This document shows positions 30,414 to 40,053 of a DNA stretch of 64,000 nucleotides, in pieces. The stretch covers positions 1 through 64,000 of the forward strand of contig JACBYF010000003.1 in the NCBI GenBank assembly GCA_013415235.1, given 5' to 3'. The stretch is from Gemelliphila palaticanis. Its GTDB lineage: Bacteria > Bacillota > Bacilli > Staphylococcales > Gemellaceae. The position numbers and the translations under genes are program-made. Within the stretch, counting starts at the first letter, position 1, and each line of letters starts with the position of its first letter. The notes under the pieces were generated by a model. The model had not been told where the DNA came from and made no database searches. It saw only the letters and a program-made list of their open reading frames with translations.

Positions 30414-31427
30414 TTATTTATTTAATATATTAGCTGATTTTATTGCTTGTTCTACATCTTCAAATAAAGGTAAGTTTTCTGATGAAGAATGACTTCCTAT
30501 ATTTATTGAAGCTGCTGCACTTGCATAATGTAAAGATTCTTCTAAAGTATATCCTCTAAGAAGACAAGTTATAAATGCTGAACCATGAGCATCTCCTCCA
30601 CCGAAAGATTTAAGTACTTTTGCTGGATAAGAAGGTGCAGAAAATTCATTACCATATTTATCGAATGCTGATGATCCTTTTTTACCATGCTTAATTACTA
30701 CAATCTCTGCAGATCCGTTATCTTTCATCCAATAATTAGCAATTTCTTTATCACTCAACTCTTTTTGATTAAGTATATGTCCAGTTAACTCTAGTTCTTC
30801 TCTAGAACCTATGATTATATCTGAATTCTGTGCTACTATACTGTAATATATACTAATCTCATCTAAATTTGCCCAACTATATTCTCTATAGTCTACATCA
30901 AATATAACCTTAACATCATGTTTTTTAGCTAACATAATAGTTTTTAATACCGCTTCTCTAGAAGGTGAACTAGAAAGAGAAGTTCCTGAAATCAATACTA
31001 TTTTTGCTTGCTTTACATATTCTTCGTTAACATCTGATACATCTAATTGTAAATCTGATGCTGAATTTCTATACATTAATATGCTAGATTCAGTTTCTGA
31101 CTTCATTTCTGTAAAAGTTAAACCTAATTTGTCTCTACCTGTAGAAATAGCAATATTACTAGTATCTACATTTTCTGATTTTAATTTATCTATAATAAAA
31201 GTACCAAACTGATCTCCAGAAACTTTACCTATAAATCCTACTTTATTTCCTAATCTAGAAAGTCCTATAGACAAATTAGCTGGAGAGCCTCCCAAATACA
31301 TGTTAAATGATTTTACTTTATCCAGAGTTCTATTCATTTCATTAGGATTCAAATCTATAGTTGCTCTTCCTACGCATATAACGTCTATTGGTTTATTATT
31401 GTCTACATTTAAATATTTAATATTCAT
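30414..31427 (-). CDS. iolC: 5-dehydro-2-deoxygluconokinase
   Basis: 337 residues, PfkB carbohydrate kinase family. It phosphorylates 2-deoxy-5-keto-D-gluconate. N-terminal [14 protein letters not shown] and [17 protein letters not shown] bind the sugar. The C-terminal anion-hole motif reads [10 protein letters not shown], with GGGD in place of the usual GAGD. The neighbouring iolD and iolA settle the role. No IolJ aldolase gene follows, so the product is probably cleaved by a general fructose-bisphosphate aldolase elsewhere (inference). Confidence 0.93.
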   Translation of the reverse strand: MNIKYLNVDNNKPIDVICVGRATIDLNPNEMNRTLDKVKSFNMYLGGSPANLSIGLSRLGNKVGFIGKVSGDQFGTFIIDKLKSENVDTSNIAISTGRDKLGLTFTEMKSETESSILMYRNSASDLQLDVSDVNEEYVKQAKIVLISGTSLSSSPSREAVLKTIMLAKKHDVKVIFDVDYREYSWANLDEISIYYSIVAQNSDIIIGSREELELTGHILNQKELSDKEIANYWMKDNGSAEIVVIKHGKKGSSAFDKYGNEFSAPSYPAKVLKSFGGGDAHGSAFITCLLRGYTLEESLHYASAAASINIGSHSSSENLPLFEDVEQAIKSANILNK

Positions 31428-31442
31428 ATTAAAATCTCCTAT

Positions 31443-33350
31443 TTAATATTTTCTAGCTTTGTTTAATTGTTTTTCTTTTTCTTCGTAAGAGTTTAAAACT
31501 TTTTCTGAATTAGAAACACTTGAAACTCCTACATTCCACCAAGTATTATATCCTGACGTCATTGTTTTAGGTAAAACTTTTATATCTATAAGTGTAGATT
31601 TTGTAGACTTTCTACTTTCTTCTAAAGCGTATTTTAGTTCTTCTAATGTAGAAACTTTATATACATTAGCTCCATAACCAGAAGCTACTTTAGCATAATC
31701 TACGTTCATTATGTTATTGTTATAGTCTCTAAACTCACAGTAATAAGTATCACTTCCATTACTCATTTGAAGGTTATTTATACATCCAAATCCTGAATTA
31801 TCTATTAAAACAACATTGATTTTATATCCATATTGTATAGATGTTAAAAGTTCTGAATGAAGCATGTTAAAACTACCATCTCCTACCATAGCATAAACTT
31901 CTCTACTTGGTTCTGCCATTTTTACACCTAGAGCTCCATTAATCTCATATCCCATACAAGAGTATCCATACTCCATATTATAAGAATTTAAACTGTAACT
32001 ATTCCAAAGTTTTTGTACATCTCCAGGTATTGAACCAGCAGCTGCAACCATTACACCACTATCTCCTATTAGATCATTAAGTTGTGCTATTACACTACTT
32101 TGAGTTAATACTGTACTTAATGCATCTGCATATGCGTTAAATGTTTCTTGATCAAAATGACCATCTATTTCTGGTTTGAAACCATCTCTCTTAAATTCTA
32201 TATTAGATAATCTTCTTCTTTCTACTTCCCATTTTTCTTTTACAACTTCAAGCTCTTCTCCATAAGAAGTACTGTAGTCTATTAATGTAGGTGTTAACAT
32301 TTTTAAAAATTCTTTAATATCAGCTACTACAGATACACCTTCCATTTTATATGTTTGCATTCTACTTAAATTTACATTTAAGAATTTTGCATTAGAATCA
32401 AATTGTGTTTTAGAAGCCGTTGTGAAATCTGTATACCTAGTCCCTAAACCAATTATAAGATCAGCACTTTGAACTATTTCATTCGCAGCTGAAGTTCCTA
32501 ATATACCATTTCCTCCTAAATAGTTTTTAAAGTTGTAAAGTATTGTTGATTTTCCTGCATGAGTTTCTACCAAAGGTATGTTGCATTGTAAAGATAACTT
32601 TTCTAATTCTTCTCTTGCCTCTGAATACTTAGCTCCTCCTCCAACAAGAATTACAGGTCTTTTAGAGTTTTTTATAACCTCACTAGCTGATTCTACTTCT
32701 CTTATAGTAGGTGCTTGTCTATCTATATAGTGTACTCTTTTTTTGAAAAATTCTTCAGGATAATCGTAACTTTCTCCCTCTACATCCTGAGCTATACATA
32801 TTGTTACAGGTCCTGTTTTCTCCTGATTTGTAAGAATCTCAAATGCTTTTATTAAACTACTCATTATTTGTTCTGGTCTAGTTATTCTATCCCAAAATCT
32901 TGAAACAGGTCTTAAAGTATCATTAGTAGTTAATGTTAAATCAGATTCTTGCTCAAATTGTTGTAACACTGGATCTGGTTGTCTACTAGCAAAAGTTTCT
33001 CCTGGTAATAATAAAACTGGTATATTATTTGCTAAAGCTGTTGCTGCTGCTGTAACAAAGTTAGCTGCTCCAGGCCCTACAGAGCTTGTACAAGCATATA
33101 TTTTTCTTCTTTTCATTTGTTTAGCATAAGCAACTGCTGCCAAAGCCATACCTTGCTCGTTTTTACCTTGATAAACTTTTAAATCATGTTCTTCATCTTG
33201 TAGTGCTTGACCAATCCCTAAAACATTACCATGACCAAAAATACTAAATATTCCATCTACAAATTTAGTTTCTACTCCATCGAAGCTAATATATTGATTA
33301 TTTATAAATCTAATTAATGCTTGTGCTGTTGTTAATTTAATTGTACCCAT
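31443..33350 (-). CDS. iolD: 3D-(3,5/4)-trihydroxycyclohexane-1,2-dione hydrolase
   Basis: 635 residues, thiamine diphosphate-dependent family. It opens the inosose-derived ring to 5-deoxy-glucuronate. The acetolactate-synthase-like layout is clear: GHGNVLGIGQAL at the N-terminus, the conserved Glu region KNEQGMALAAV, and the ThDP-Mg motif GDGSFNMLHSELLTS to VLIDNSGFG near 490-520. The ATG start has AGGAG upstream. It is the first gene of the iolD-C-A-B operon. Confidence 0.96.
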   Translation of the reverse strand: MGTIKLTTAQALIRFINNQYISFDGVETKFVDGIFSIFGHGNVLGIGQALQDEEHDLKVYQGKNEQGMALAAVAYAKQMKRRKIYACTSSVGPGAANFVTAAATALANNIPVLLLPGETFASRQPDPVLQQFEQESDLTLTTNDTLRPVSRFWDRITRPEQIMSSLIKAFEILTNQEKTGPVTICIAQDVEGESYDYPEEFFKKRVHYIDRQAPTIREVESASEVIKNSKRPVILVGGGAKYSEAREELEKLSLQCNIPLVETHAGKSTILYNFKNYLGGNGILGTSAANEIVQSADLIIGLGTRYTDFTTASKTQFDSNAKFLNVNLSRMQTYKMEGVSVVADIKEFLKMLTPTLIDYSTSYGEELEVVKEKWEVERRRLSNIEFKRDGFKPEIDGHFDQETFNAYADALSTVLTQSSVIAQLNDLIGDSGVMVAAAGSIPGDVQKLWNSYSLNSYNMEYGYSCMGYEINGALGVKMAEPSREVYAMVGDGSFNMLHSELLTSIQYGYKINVVLIDNSGFGCINNLQMSNGSDTYYCEFRDYNNNIMNVDYAKVASGYGANVYKVSTLEELKYALEESRKSTKSTLIDIKVLPKTMTSGYNTWWNVGVSSVSNSEKVLNSYEEKEKQLNKARKY

Positions 33351-33370
33351 AATAACTCCTACTCTATATA

Positions 33371-33410
33371 TTTTTGTTAACTTTTGATAACAAAATTATC
33401 AACTTTTGAT
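33371..33410 (-). promoter_or_regulatory. Candidate inositol-regulator operator upstream of iolD
   Basis: AACTTTTGAT occurs twice (33379-33388 and 33401-33410), 22 bases apart, two helical turns. The first copy lies in TTTTTGTTAACTTTTGAT, closely similar to a motif upstream of iolE (37454-37471). The site is in the promoter region of the iolD operon. Its use by the DeoR protein next door is inferred. Confidence 0.5.
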
Positions 33411-33472
33411 TATATAATATCATAAATTGACATTTTTGGCAACCTTTTCTTATTAGTTTTAATATAAAATAT

Positions 33473-33502
33473 AACCATATAGATTAAGCACTCTATATGG
33501 TT
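33473..33502 (-). terminator. Terminator of iolR
   Basis: AACCATATAGA (33473-33483) pairs exactly with TCTATATGGTT (33492-33502), overlapping the stop codon; ATATTTTATA follows on the minus strand. Confidence 0.6.
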
Positions 33503-34286
33503 AATAATTATCACATTCTATTAATTCTATATTTTTATTACATAGATAATTTTTTAAATTATCATCTGTCATTTTATTAGTTATTATCGTACTAAAATCA
33601 GAAAGTTCTGCATATGTTATAAAGCCTGGTTTATTAAATTTATTATTATCAATTAATAAATAATTTTTCAAACTTTTACTAACTACTTTGCTTTTAAGTT
33701 CATACTCCTCTACAGTTGCATTCATTACTCCACTTTCTTTTGATAAACTTGTAGCCGCCATAAAAGCTTTCTGTATATTTATTTTATCTAATATAGTATG
33801 GTTCCCTAGCTTGACAAATGAATTTATTCTTCTTCTATAACTATTACCACTAACTATAATATTCACATTAGGAAAAGATACAGCTTTATTAATGACAGAT
33901 AAATTGTTTGTTATTATTGTCAAACTAATATTAGGATCTAAATAATCTAAAATCCAAACTGTTGTAGTTCCTGAATCTATATAAATCATATCTCCATCAT
34001 CAATAAATTTAGCTGCAAACTTGGCTATACTTCTTTTTTCCTCAATATTGAGTATATTTCTATGCGCAATATCGACTAACATATTATTTTCATGAGTAGT
34101 TAAATCATTTTTTATTGATTCTACCCCTCCATAAACCTTTATTATTTCTCCTTTATCAAGGAGTGTCTTTACATACCTTCTTATTGTGTTCATTGACATA
34201 TCAAATTTTTCTTCTAATTCTTTTAGCGGAACTTTTCCTTTTAAATGAATATAATTTTCTAATTCTTCTATTCTTCTTGATTTCAT
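33501..34286 (-). CDS. iolR: DeoR-family transcriptional regulator of the inositol cluster
   Basis: 261 residues. N-terminal DeoR helix-turn-helix (RRIEELENYIHLKG to NTIRRYVKTLLDKGEI) and the DeoR sugar-phosphate sensor domain with YIDSGTTTVWI. It likely represses both iol operons and responds to a phosphorylated intermediate, as IolR of Bacillus does. The frame extends to TTG at 34307, but AGGTG placed just before the ATG at 34286 fixes that start. It lies between the two iol operons with hairpins on both sides, so it is its own transcription unit. The gene name rests on position and family. Confidence 0.82.
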   Translation of the reverse strand: MKSRRIEELENYIHLKGKVPLKELEEKFDMSMNTIRRYVKTLLDKGEIIKVYGGVESIKNDLTTHENNMLVDIAHRNILNIEEKRSIAKFAAKFIDDGDMIYIDSGTTTVWILDYLDPNISLTIITNNLSVINKAVSFPNVNIIVSGNSYRRRINSFVKLGNHTILDKINIQKAFMAATSLSKESGVMNATVEEYELKSKVVSKSLKNYLLIDNNKFNKPGFITYAELSDFSTIITNKMTDDNLKNYLCNKNIELIECDNY

Positions 34287-34381
34287 ACTTACACCTACTT
34301 GAAACAAATTTTATTCAAAAAAAGTATAACATTTTTATTTTCTATTTTCAATATTCATTAACAAAATTTACTGTATTAAAT

Positions 34382-34428
34382 TATAGAGAGATAAATATTA
34401 TTAAATTAACAAATATTATCTCTCTATA
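34382..34428 (-). terminator. Terminator of the iolE-iolG-iolX-like operon
   Basis: TATAGAGAGAT (34382-34392) pairs exactly with ATCTCTCTATA (34418-34428), 11 bases past the stop, with further pairing of AAATATT with AATATT inside. Confidence 0.75.
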
Positions 34429-34438
34429 TTAAATAATA

Positions 34439-35455
34439 TTATATTTCTACTATTTCATTTTTTTCTAAAGACTCTTTACATTTTAGTGAAACTTTTGTAG
34501 CTATTAATGCATCGTGAGCATTAACTTTAGTGTTTTTATCATTTATTATACAGTCAACAAATGATTTAATCTCTTCAACGAAAGCTTTATGGAATCTTTC
34601 TGGGAAACTAGCAGAGCATTCTCTTCTTACTCCTGTAGAGTCATAAACAGTTACCAAGTTTTTCTCAGGAACTGGAGCTATCCTAAGCCATCCTTTTGTC
34701 CCCATTATTTCAGTTTCTACCTGGTAACCATGAGGAGAATTTCTTCCAGCTACTAAATGAACCATTATGTTATTATCAAGAATTGCTTGAACAATACCCG
34801 TCTCTAATTCTCCTACTTCGTCTAATTCTGGCCTTGCAAAATTTGCTCCGAAAGCCCAAACTTTAGAAAATTCTTTATTTGTCAACCATCTTATTGCGTC
34901 TATATCATGAATAGACATATCATGATATATACCCCCACTATTACTATTTTTAGCAAATTTAACAAAAGTATCTAATCCGCTAGCAGGATCTATTCCATAT
35001 GCTCTTATATATGTTACGTCTCCTATTAAACCATTTTCTATAACTGATTTAGCATATATATAATCTTCATCAAACCTTCTCATAAAACCTACTTGAAATT
35101 TGGTTTTATTTTTATTTTCTTCTATTACAGATAAAACTTCTTCGATTTCTTCTACACTTAATCCTAAAGGTTTTTCTGCAAAAGTATGAACTCCATTTTT
35201 TACTGCATATTCTACCATTTTAGGACGAACATCTGCTCCAGCAGCTATAACAACAAAATCTAAATTAGCATTATCTATCATGTCTTCAAATGAAGTATAT
35301 AGTTCTTCAACAAATAAATTTTCTTTAGCTTTATCTAGCTCATTTTCAAATATACTACATGCAGCCACTAATTTAACTCCTGAAATATTAAAGGCTAAAT
35401 TATTAGCATGTGTCATACCCATTCTTCCTAAACCTACAATACCTGCTCTTAGCAT
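34439..35455 (-). CDS. Gfo/Idh/MocA oxidoreductase, second inositol dehydrogenase
   Basis: 338 residues. N-terminal NAD-binding GIVGLGRMG, catalytic Lys in EKPLG, and the HDMSIHDIDAIRWL segment with the acid/base Asp and His. It is unlike the adjacent IolG in the C-terminal half and closer to IdhA/IolX-like enzymes that act on myo- or scyllo-inositol. An additional inositol isomer is its probable substrate, but this is not proven by sequence. The ATG start has AAGGGTG upstream. It is the last gene of the iolE operon. Confidence 0.85.
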   Translation of the reverse strand: MLRAGIVGLGRMGMTHANNLAFNISGVKLVAACSIFENELDKAKENLFVEELYTSFEDMIDNANLDFVVIAAGADVRPKMVEYAVKNGVHTFAEKPLGLSVEEIEEVLSVIEENKNKTKFQVGFMRRFDEDYIYAKSVIENGLIGDVTYIRAYGIDPASGLDTFVKFAKNSNSGGIYHDMSIHDIDAIRWLTNKEFSKVWAFGANFARPELDEVGELETGIVQAILDNNIMVHLVAGRNSPHGYQVETEIMGTKGWLRIAPVPEKNLVTVYDSTGVRRECSASFPERFHKAFVEEIKSFVDCIINDKNTKVNAHDALIATKVSLKCKESLEKNEIVEI

Positions 35456-35471
35456 TAGTTGACACCCTTTC

Positions 35472-36503
35472 TTATTTGAAATTTTTGTAGAATTCTGGTT
35501 TTTCTATTAATTTTATACTTTCTGTTTCTCCTGTTTCTTGTGATTTTATACAAGCATCAGCTGTTACAGCAGCAGTATAACCATCCCAGCTAGAAGGACC
35601 AGCAAGCTCTCTTCCAGAGTTTAATCTATCTGCTATATCTTGGAATTCTACATCATAAGCTGCTATAAATCTTTCTTTCCAATCAGTAAGTATATCTGTA
35701 CTTCTCTTAGCACCCTTACTTAACACTACACTAGGAACTGCAGGTAATTGAGCCATTCCTAATTCTCCTACAACATCACAATGTATATCATATCCATAAG
35801 CATTAACAAATACTTCTGTAACTATATTCACTCCTGATTCTGTTTCTAGTATAACTACCTGAGGATCTTGTAGTTTAGTTTCATATTCATTAGTAACAGA
35901 AGCTCGTTTAGGGAAATATACTTTAGCTGTTTTATATTCCTCTCCTAATAACCAATGTACTATCTCTATCTCATGTATAAATGTTTCTACTATAGCTTGA
36001 GAACTTACGTAATTTTTTGGTTGAGATAAATATGTATTATAGTGTCTACAATGTAACATTAATGGTTTTCCTATTTCTCCACTATCTATATACTCTTTTA
36101 ATTTAATATATCCAGGATCATACCTTCTCATAAATCCTACTTGTAACATTCTCTTACCTGTTTTTTCTTCAGCTTTTAGTATTTCAAGACATTCTTCTTC
36201 AGTCATAGCAAGCGGCTTTTCTACAAACACGTATTTATTATTATTAAGTGCAGCTATAGATACTTCTGCGTGTAATTGGTTAATAGCTGTAACTACTACT
36301 AAATCTATATTATCACTAGCAACTAGTTCTTGATAAGAATTAAAACTTTCAGCATTAAGATTATATTTTTCTATTAAATCTTTTCCTCTATTTTCTACAA
36401 TATCATAAACTCCCGTTACTTCCATTCCAGATATTCTATTTTGAATTCTATTTAAATGATCTTCTCCAATTTTACCTAAACCTACAATTCCTACTCTTAT
36501 CAT
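35472..36503 (-). CDS. iolG: myo-Inositol 2-dehydrogenase
   Basis: 343 residues, the usual IolG length. It oxidises myo-inositol to 2-keto-myo-inositol (scyllo-inosose) with NAD+, the first step of the route. NAD motif GIVGLGKIG, catalytic EKPLA, and the active-site segment TFIHEIEIVHWLLGEE. The C-terminal part (AGPSSWDGYTAAVTADACI to EKPEFY) follows Bacillus IolG closely, which is why I assign the name to this paralog. ATG with TAGGAGA upstream; 16 bases after iolE. Confidence 0.93.
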   Translation of the reverse strand: MIRVGIVGLGKIGEDHLNRIQNRISGMEVTGVYDIVENRGKDLIEKYNLNAESFNSYQELVASDNIDLVVVTAINQLHAEVSIAALNNNKYVFVEKPLAMTEEECLEILKAEEKTGKRMLQVGFMRRYDPGYIKLKEYIDSGEIGKPLMLHCRHYNTYLSQPKNYVSSQAIVETFIHEIEIVHWLLGEEYKTAKVYFPKRASVTNEYETKLQDPQVVILETESGVNIVTEVFVNAYGYDIHCDVVGELGMAQLPAVPSVVLSKGAKRSTDILTDWKERFIAAYDVEFQDIADRLNSGRELAGPSSWDGYTAAVTADACIKSQETGETESIKLIEKPEFYKNFK

Positions 36504-36519
36504 AATTCAATCTCCTAAT

Positions 36520-37422
36520 TTATTTAAATTTTCTTAAACTTTGCATATAGTTAAATCCTTTAATTGCATATTCTAAAGGATTTGCTATTTTTGGATCTTG
36601 CTCTGCTTCTACAACTATCCAACCTTCATATCCCATATCAACTAAGTAGTCATATACTTCTTGATAGTTTATATGACCATCTCCCGGAACTGTAAATATT
36701 CCGTGTAAAAATGAATTTAAAAAGCTCATATTATTTTTTTCTGCTTCTTCTAGTTTATTAGGTCTTACATCTTTAAAATGAACATGCCCTATTCTATCTT
36801 TAAAGTTTTCTAATAAAGGCATATATTCTTTATCTGATACATATATGTGTCCTGTATCATATAGTAGATAAACTTTATTAGGATCTGTCAATTCCATAAG
36901 TTTTTTAGTTTCTTCAAAAGTCTGTATACCTGTTCCCATATGGTGATGGTAGCAAAGTTTTAAACCTCTTTCATTTGCTATTTCTCCTAATATATTAAGA
37001 CCATCTGCTAATATTTTAAATTCTTCTTCACTATATATAGGTTTTTCTGTATATACACAAACATCAGTCATTCCTTGAATACTTTTAGTTTGCTCTGAAT
37101 AAACTGCAACATCAGCTCCTACAGCCTTAAGAAAATCACAGTGCTTAGTAAATTCTTCTTTTGATTTTTCTAAACCATCTCTGATTAAGTATCCACTAAA
37201 CCATTGAGCAGCTATCCTCATACCTCTTAATGCTAATTCTTTATTAAGTTCTTTAGGATCAGTAGGATAACAACCTCCTACTTCTGTTCCCTCATAACCT
37301 ACCAATTTAGCATCACTTAAAATCTGTTTATAAGTATTTTCTTTTCCTATTTCTGGAATATCATCATTTCTCCAACCAATAGGTGCTATACCGTATTTAA
37401 TTTTTGTTACTTCGTAAGCCAT
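36520..37422 (-). CDS. iolE: Inosose dehydratase
   Basis: 300 residues, xylose-isomerase-like TIM barrel. It dehydrates 2-keto-myo-inositol to the trihydroxycyclohexane-dione used by Iol[16 protein letters not shown] at the N-terminus, [12 protein letters not shown] in the middle, the metal-binding LLYDTGHIY and HVHFKDVR, and the final [14 protein letters not shown] are IolE hallmarks. ATG with AGGAGAA upstream. First gene of iolE-iolG-dehydrogenase operon, divergent from the symporter gene. Confidence 0.95.
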   Translation of the reverse strand: MAYEVTKIKYGIAPIGWRNDDIPEIGKENTYKQILSDAKLVGYEGTEVGGCYPTDPKELNKELALRGMRIAAQWFSGYLIRDGLEKSKEEFTKHCDFLKAVGADVAVYSEQTKSIQGMTDVCVYTEKPIYSEEEFKILADGLNILGEIANERGLKLCYHHHMGTGIQTFEETKKLMELTDPNKVYLLYDTGHIYVSDKEYMPLLENFKDRIGHVHFKDVRPNKLEEAEKNNMSFLNSFLHGIFTVPGDGHINYQEVYDYLVDMGYEGWIVVEAEQDPKIANPLEYAIKGFNYMQSLRKFK

Positions 37423-37820
37423 AATATTTTCTCCTTATATATATTTTAGATAATTTTTGGTTAACTTTTATAAATGTTTACAATAAAATTATATAATTTT
37501 GTTAAAGCGTTGTCAACTGTTTTTTTGAAAAATATCTCTTATTAAACAAAATGTCGTAAAACGCTTTGTACAAAGCGGTAAAACTGTTTCAATACAAAAC
37601 TATATAAACTATAACAGATTATTTTTTTAAAAAAACATGAGAGGAAAACGTTGACAATTATCTTTTTTTATTATATTATACTTCTGAAGTTAATTAATTT
37701 TCGTGGTTGTTTTGATTATGTTTTTGTTAAATTATGATTATTTTGGCGCCTTACCAATAAAACATAACAAAATTAACCAAAAAATAATTTTAATTTAATA
37801 TTTTTAGGAGGAATAAAATA
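37423..37820. promoter_or_regulatory. Divergent control region between iolE and the symporter operon
   Basis: This 398-base gap holds TTTTTGGTTAACTTTTAT (37454-37471) near iolE and its inverted relative AACAAAATTAACCAAAAAAT (37767-37786) near the symporter, both like the iolD upstream motif. In the middle is an exact 16-bp palindrome CGCTTTGTACAAAGCG (37562-37577) preceded by GTAAAA, which resembles a catabolite-responsive (cre) half. AACGTTGACA near 37650 could be a -35. The layout suggests joint control by the iol regulator and CcpA; this is inferred. Confidence 0.5.
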
Positions 37821-39416
37821 ATGGGATTATTTTCTATAATTTCTTTTTTAACTATAATTATTGGTGTCGCATTTTATGCTTATAAAAGAAGTAGATCTGT
37901 AGATACTTCTAGTGCAGATGGTTACTTCTTAGGTGGTAGAAGTTTAGGAGGATTTGCGATAGCCTCTACTATTATAATGACAAACTTATCGACTGAACAA
38001 ATAGTAGGACAAAACGCTCAATCTTTTAGAGTTGGTATGGAAACTATGGCTTGGGAAGTTACAGCCGCTATTACCTGTGTTATTTTAGCACTTGTTTTCT
38101 TACCAAGATATTTTAAATACGGTATAAACACTGTTTCTGATTTTATAGAAGTTAGATATGATACTTTCACAAAACGTGTTGTTTCTTTATTATTCATATT
38201 TGCATATATAGCTTCATTTTTACCAGTTGTTTTATACTCTGGAGCTTTAGTATTCAATAAAATATTTAGAGTAGATCAAATATTAGGTGTATCTACTGGA
38301 GTTTCTATAGTTATAATTTCATTCTTCATAGGAGCAGTGGGTATAGCATACTTATTCCTTGGTGGAATGTCTCTAGGAGCTTACAGTGATACTATATACG
38401 GTGTTGGTCTTATAGTAGGTGGTTTATCTATTCCTGTTATCGGACTTGTAATGTTAGGTGATGGTAATTTATTTAATGGTTTAGACTACATAGTTAAAAA
38501 TAGTCCAGAGAAATTAAACTCTATAGGTGCTATTGATTCACCAATAGTTCCTTGGCCTACATTATTCTTTGGAATGTTCTTTAACAACCTATTTTTCTGG
38601 TGTACTAACCAAATGATAGTTCAAAAAGCTTTAGCTGGTAAGAGCTTAAAAGAAGCTCAAAAAGGAGCTTTAACAGTTGGATTCTTTAAAATATTCGGTG
38701 CTTTATTCTTAGTATTCCCTGGTATTTTAGCATTCAATATGGTAGGAGATAAAATAACAAACCCTGATGATGCTTACCCTACACTAATAGTTCACATATT
38801 ACCTGAATGGGCATTCGGTATATTTGGAGCAGTTATTTTTGGAGCTATTCTAAGCTCATTTGTAGGATCTTTAAGTAGTACTGCTACTTTATTTACACTT
38901 GATTTATATAAACCATTATTCGGTAAAAATAAAACTTCTCAAGAAGTTGCTAAAACAGGACGTAAAGTTACTATTATAATAGGAGTATTCGTTACTATAC
39001 TAGCTCCAATGATAGCTTTATTCCCTCAAGGATTATACCAAGTAGTTCAAGAATTTAATGGGATTTACAACATGCCTCTTCTAGTTCTTATTTTAGCAGG
39101 ATTCTTTGCTAAGAGAGTTTCTAGTCTAGGAGCTAAAGTTACTTTCTTAACTCATATTGTACTTTATGGATTATCTAAGTTTTTACTTGCAGATATTCAC
39201 TTCTTATATGTATTAAGTGCTTTATTCTTCTTAGATTTATTCATACTGCTTGCATTTAGCAAATATGGTAAAACAGAAGAGTTTGATTTCGATCAATATA
39301 ATAGTGGTTTAGATCTAAATCCTTGGAAATATCGTCATGTTGTTAGTATAATAGTAGTTGTTACTGTTGTTGCTACTTACCTACTATTCTCTCCATGGGG
39401 ATTAGCACACGGTTAA
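37821..39416 (+). CDS. Sodium:solute symporter (SSS family), probable inositol transporter
   Basis: 531 residues, with about 13-14 membrane segments in the SSS (LeuT-fold) pattern. The N-terminal sugar-family signature ADGYFLGGRSLGG and the sodium-site segment FGAILSSFVGSLSSTATLFTLDLY identify the SGLT-like branch (E. coli YidK is similar in type). ATG with TAGGAGGAAT upstream. Divergent from iolE and sharing an operator-like motif, it most likely imports inositol, replacing the MFS IolT of Bacillus. Two PTS subunit genes follow in the same operon. Confidence 0.88.
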   Translation: MGLFSIISFLTIIIGVAFYAYKRSRSVDTSSADGYFLGGRSLGGFAIASTIIMTNLSTEQIVGQNAQSFRVGMETMAWEVTAAITCVILALVFLPRYFKYGINTVSDFIEVRYDTFTKRVVSLLFIFAYIASFLPVVLYSGALVFNKIFRVDQILGVSTGVSIVIISFFIGAVGIAYLFLGGMSLGAYSDTIYGVGLIVGGLSIPVIGLVMLGDGNLFNGLDYIVKNSPEKLNSIGAIDSPIVPWPTLFFGMFFNNLFFWCTNQMIVQKALAGKSLKEAQKGALTVGFFKIFGALFLVFPGILAFNMVGDKITNPDDAYPTLIVHILPEWAFGIFGAVIFGAILSSFVGSLSSTATLFTLDLYKPLFGKNKTSQEVAKTGRKVTIIIGVFVTILAPMIALFPQGLYQVVQEFNGIYNMPLLVLILAGFFAKRVSSLGAKVTFLTHIVLYGLSKFLLADIHFLYVLSALFFLDLFILLAFSKYGKTEEFDFDQYNSGLDLNPWKYRHVVSIIVVVTVVATYLLFSPWGLAHG

Positions 39417-39443
39417 AATTAACTTATTAGGAGGTTTAATAAA

Positions 39444-39743
39444 ATGACTAAAATTGTTTTGGTATGTAATGCAGGTATATCTAATACTATATTGTTAAAA
39501 CATATGCAAGAGGAAGTAGAAAACAAAGAAGGTAATTTTGAGATAACATCTAGCTCAATTAGTGAAGTTGATAGTAAAATTTTAAATGCAGATGTAGTTC
39601 TTCTTTCTCCTCAAGTAGCTTTTGAAAGAGAAAGTATTGCTAAGAAAGTTTCTGTTCCTGTTGAAGTTGTGTCTACTGAAGCTTATGCAAATCTTGATGC
39701 TCTAGCTATAGTAGAATATGCTATAAAATTAGCAAAAAAATAA
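39444..39743 (+). CDS. Orphan PTS lactose/cellobiose-type EIIB
   Basis: 99 residues, a stand-alone EIIB. The phospho-acceptor Cys8 lies in VLVCNAGISNTIL, matching the CxAGxSTS loop of cellobiose EIIB. LNADVVLLSPQV is the conserved middle strand. It would take phosphate from EIIA and give it to a sugar bound in EIIC, but there is no EIIC gene here. It sits 27 bases after the symporter and 4 before EIIA; SD is TTAGGAGG. Catalytic residue present, so activity is plausible. Confidence 0.87.
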   Translation: MTKIVLVCNAGISNTILLKHMQEEVENKEGNFEITSSSISEVDSKILNADVVLLSPQVAFERESIAKKVSVPVEVVSTEAYANLDALAIVEYAIKLAKK

Positions 39744-39747
39744 AGTT

Positions 39748-40053
39748 ATGGAAAATTTAAAAATTGTATCAATGAATATAATTGCTAATGTAGGTTCAGC
39801 TAGATCAAAATATATAGAAGCTATAAACGCTTCTAAATGTGAAAATTTTGAATTAGCAGAAAAATTATGTTTAGAAGCAGACGAAATTTTCCAAAAAGGA
39901 CATAAAATACATTCTGAACTACTTTATAACATGGCAAATGGTGAAAATATAGATATTGACCTATTGCTACTACATGCAGAAGATCAGTTAATGGCTACAG
40001 AGATGTTTAGAACTCTATCTAGAGAATTTATAGACATATATAAAAGAATATAA
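39748..40053 (+). CDS. Orphan PTS lactose/cellobiose-type EIIA
   Basis: 101 residues, helical-bundle EIIA-Lac family. The phospho-acceptor His76 is in LLLLHAEDQLMATE, matching HAQDHLM of the family; IIANVGSARSKYIEAI is the first helix. The start is ATG with only a weak AAAG upstream, so it is likely coupled to EIIB. No EIIC lies within the window. The pair may serve an EIIC elsewhere or phosphorylate another target. Confidence 0.87.
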   Translation: MENLKIVSMNIIANVGSARSKYIEAINASKCENFELAEKLCLEADEIFQKGHKIHSELLYNMANGENIDIDLLLLHAEDQLMATEMFRTLSREFIDIYKRI

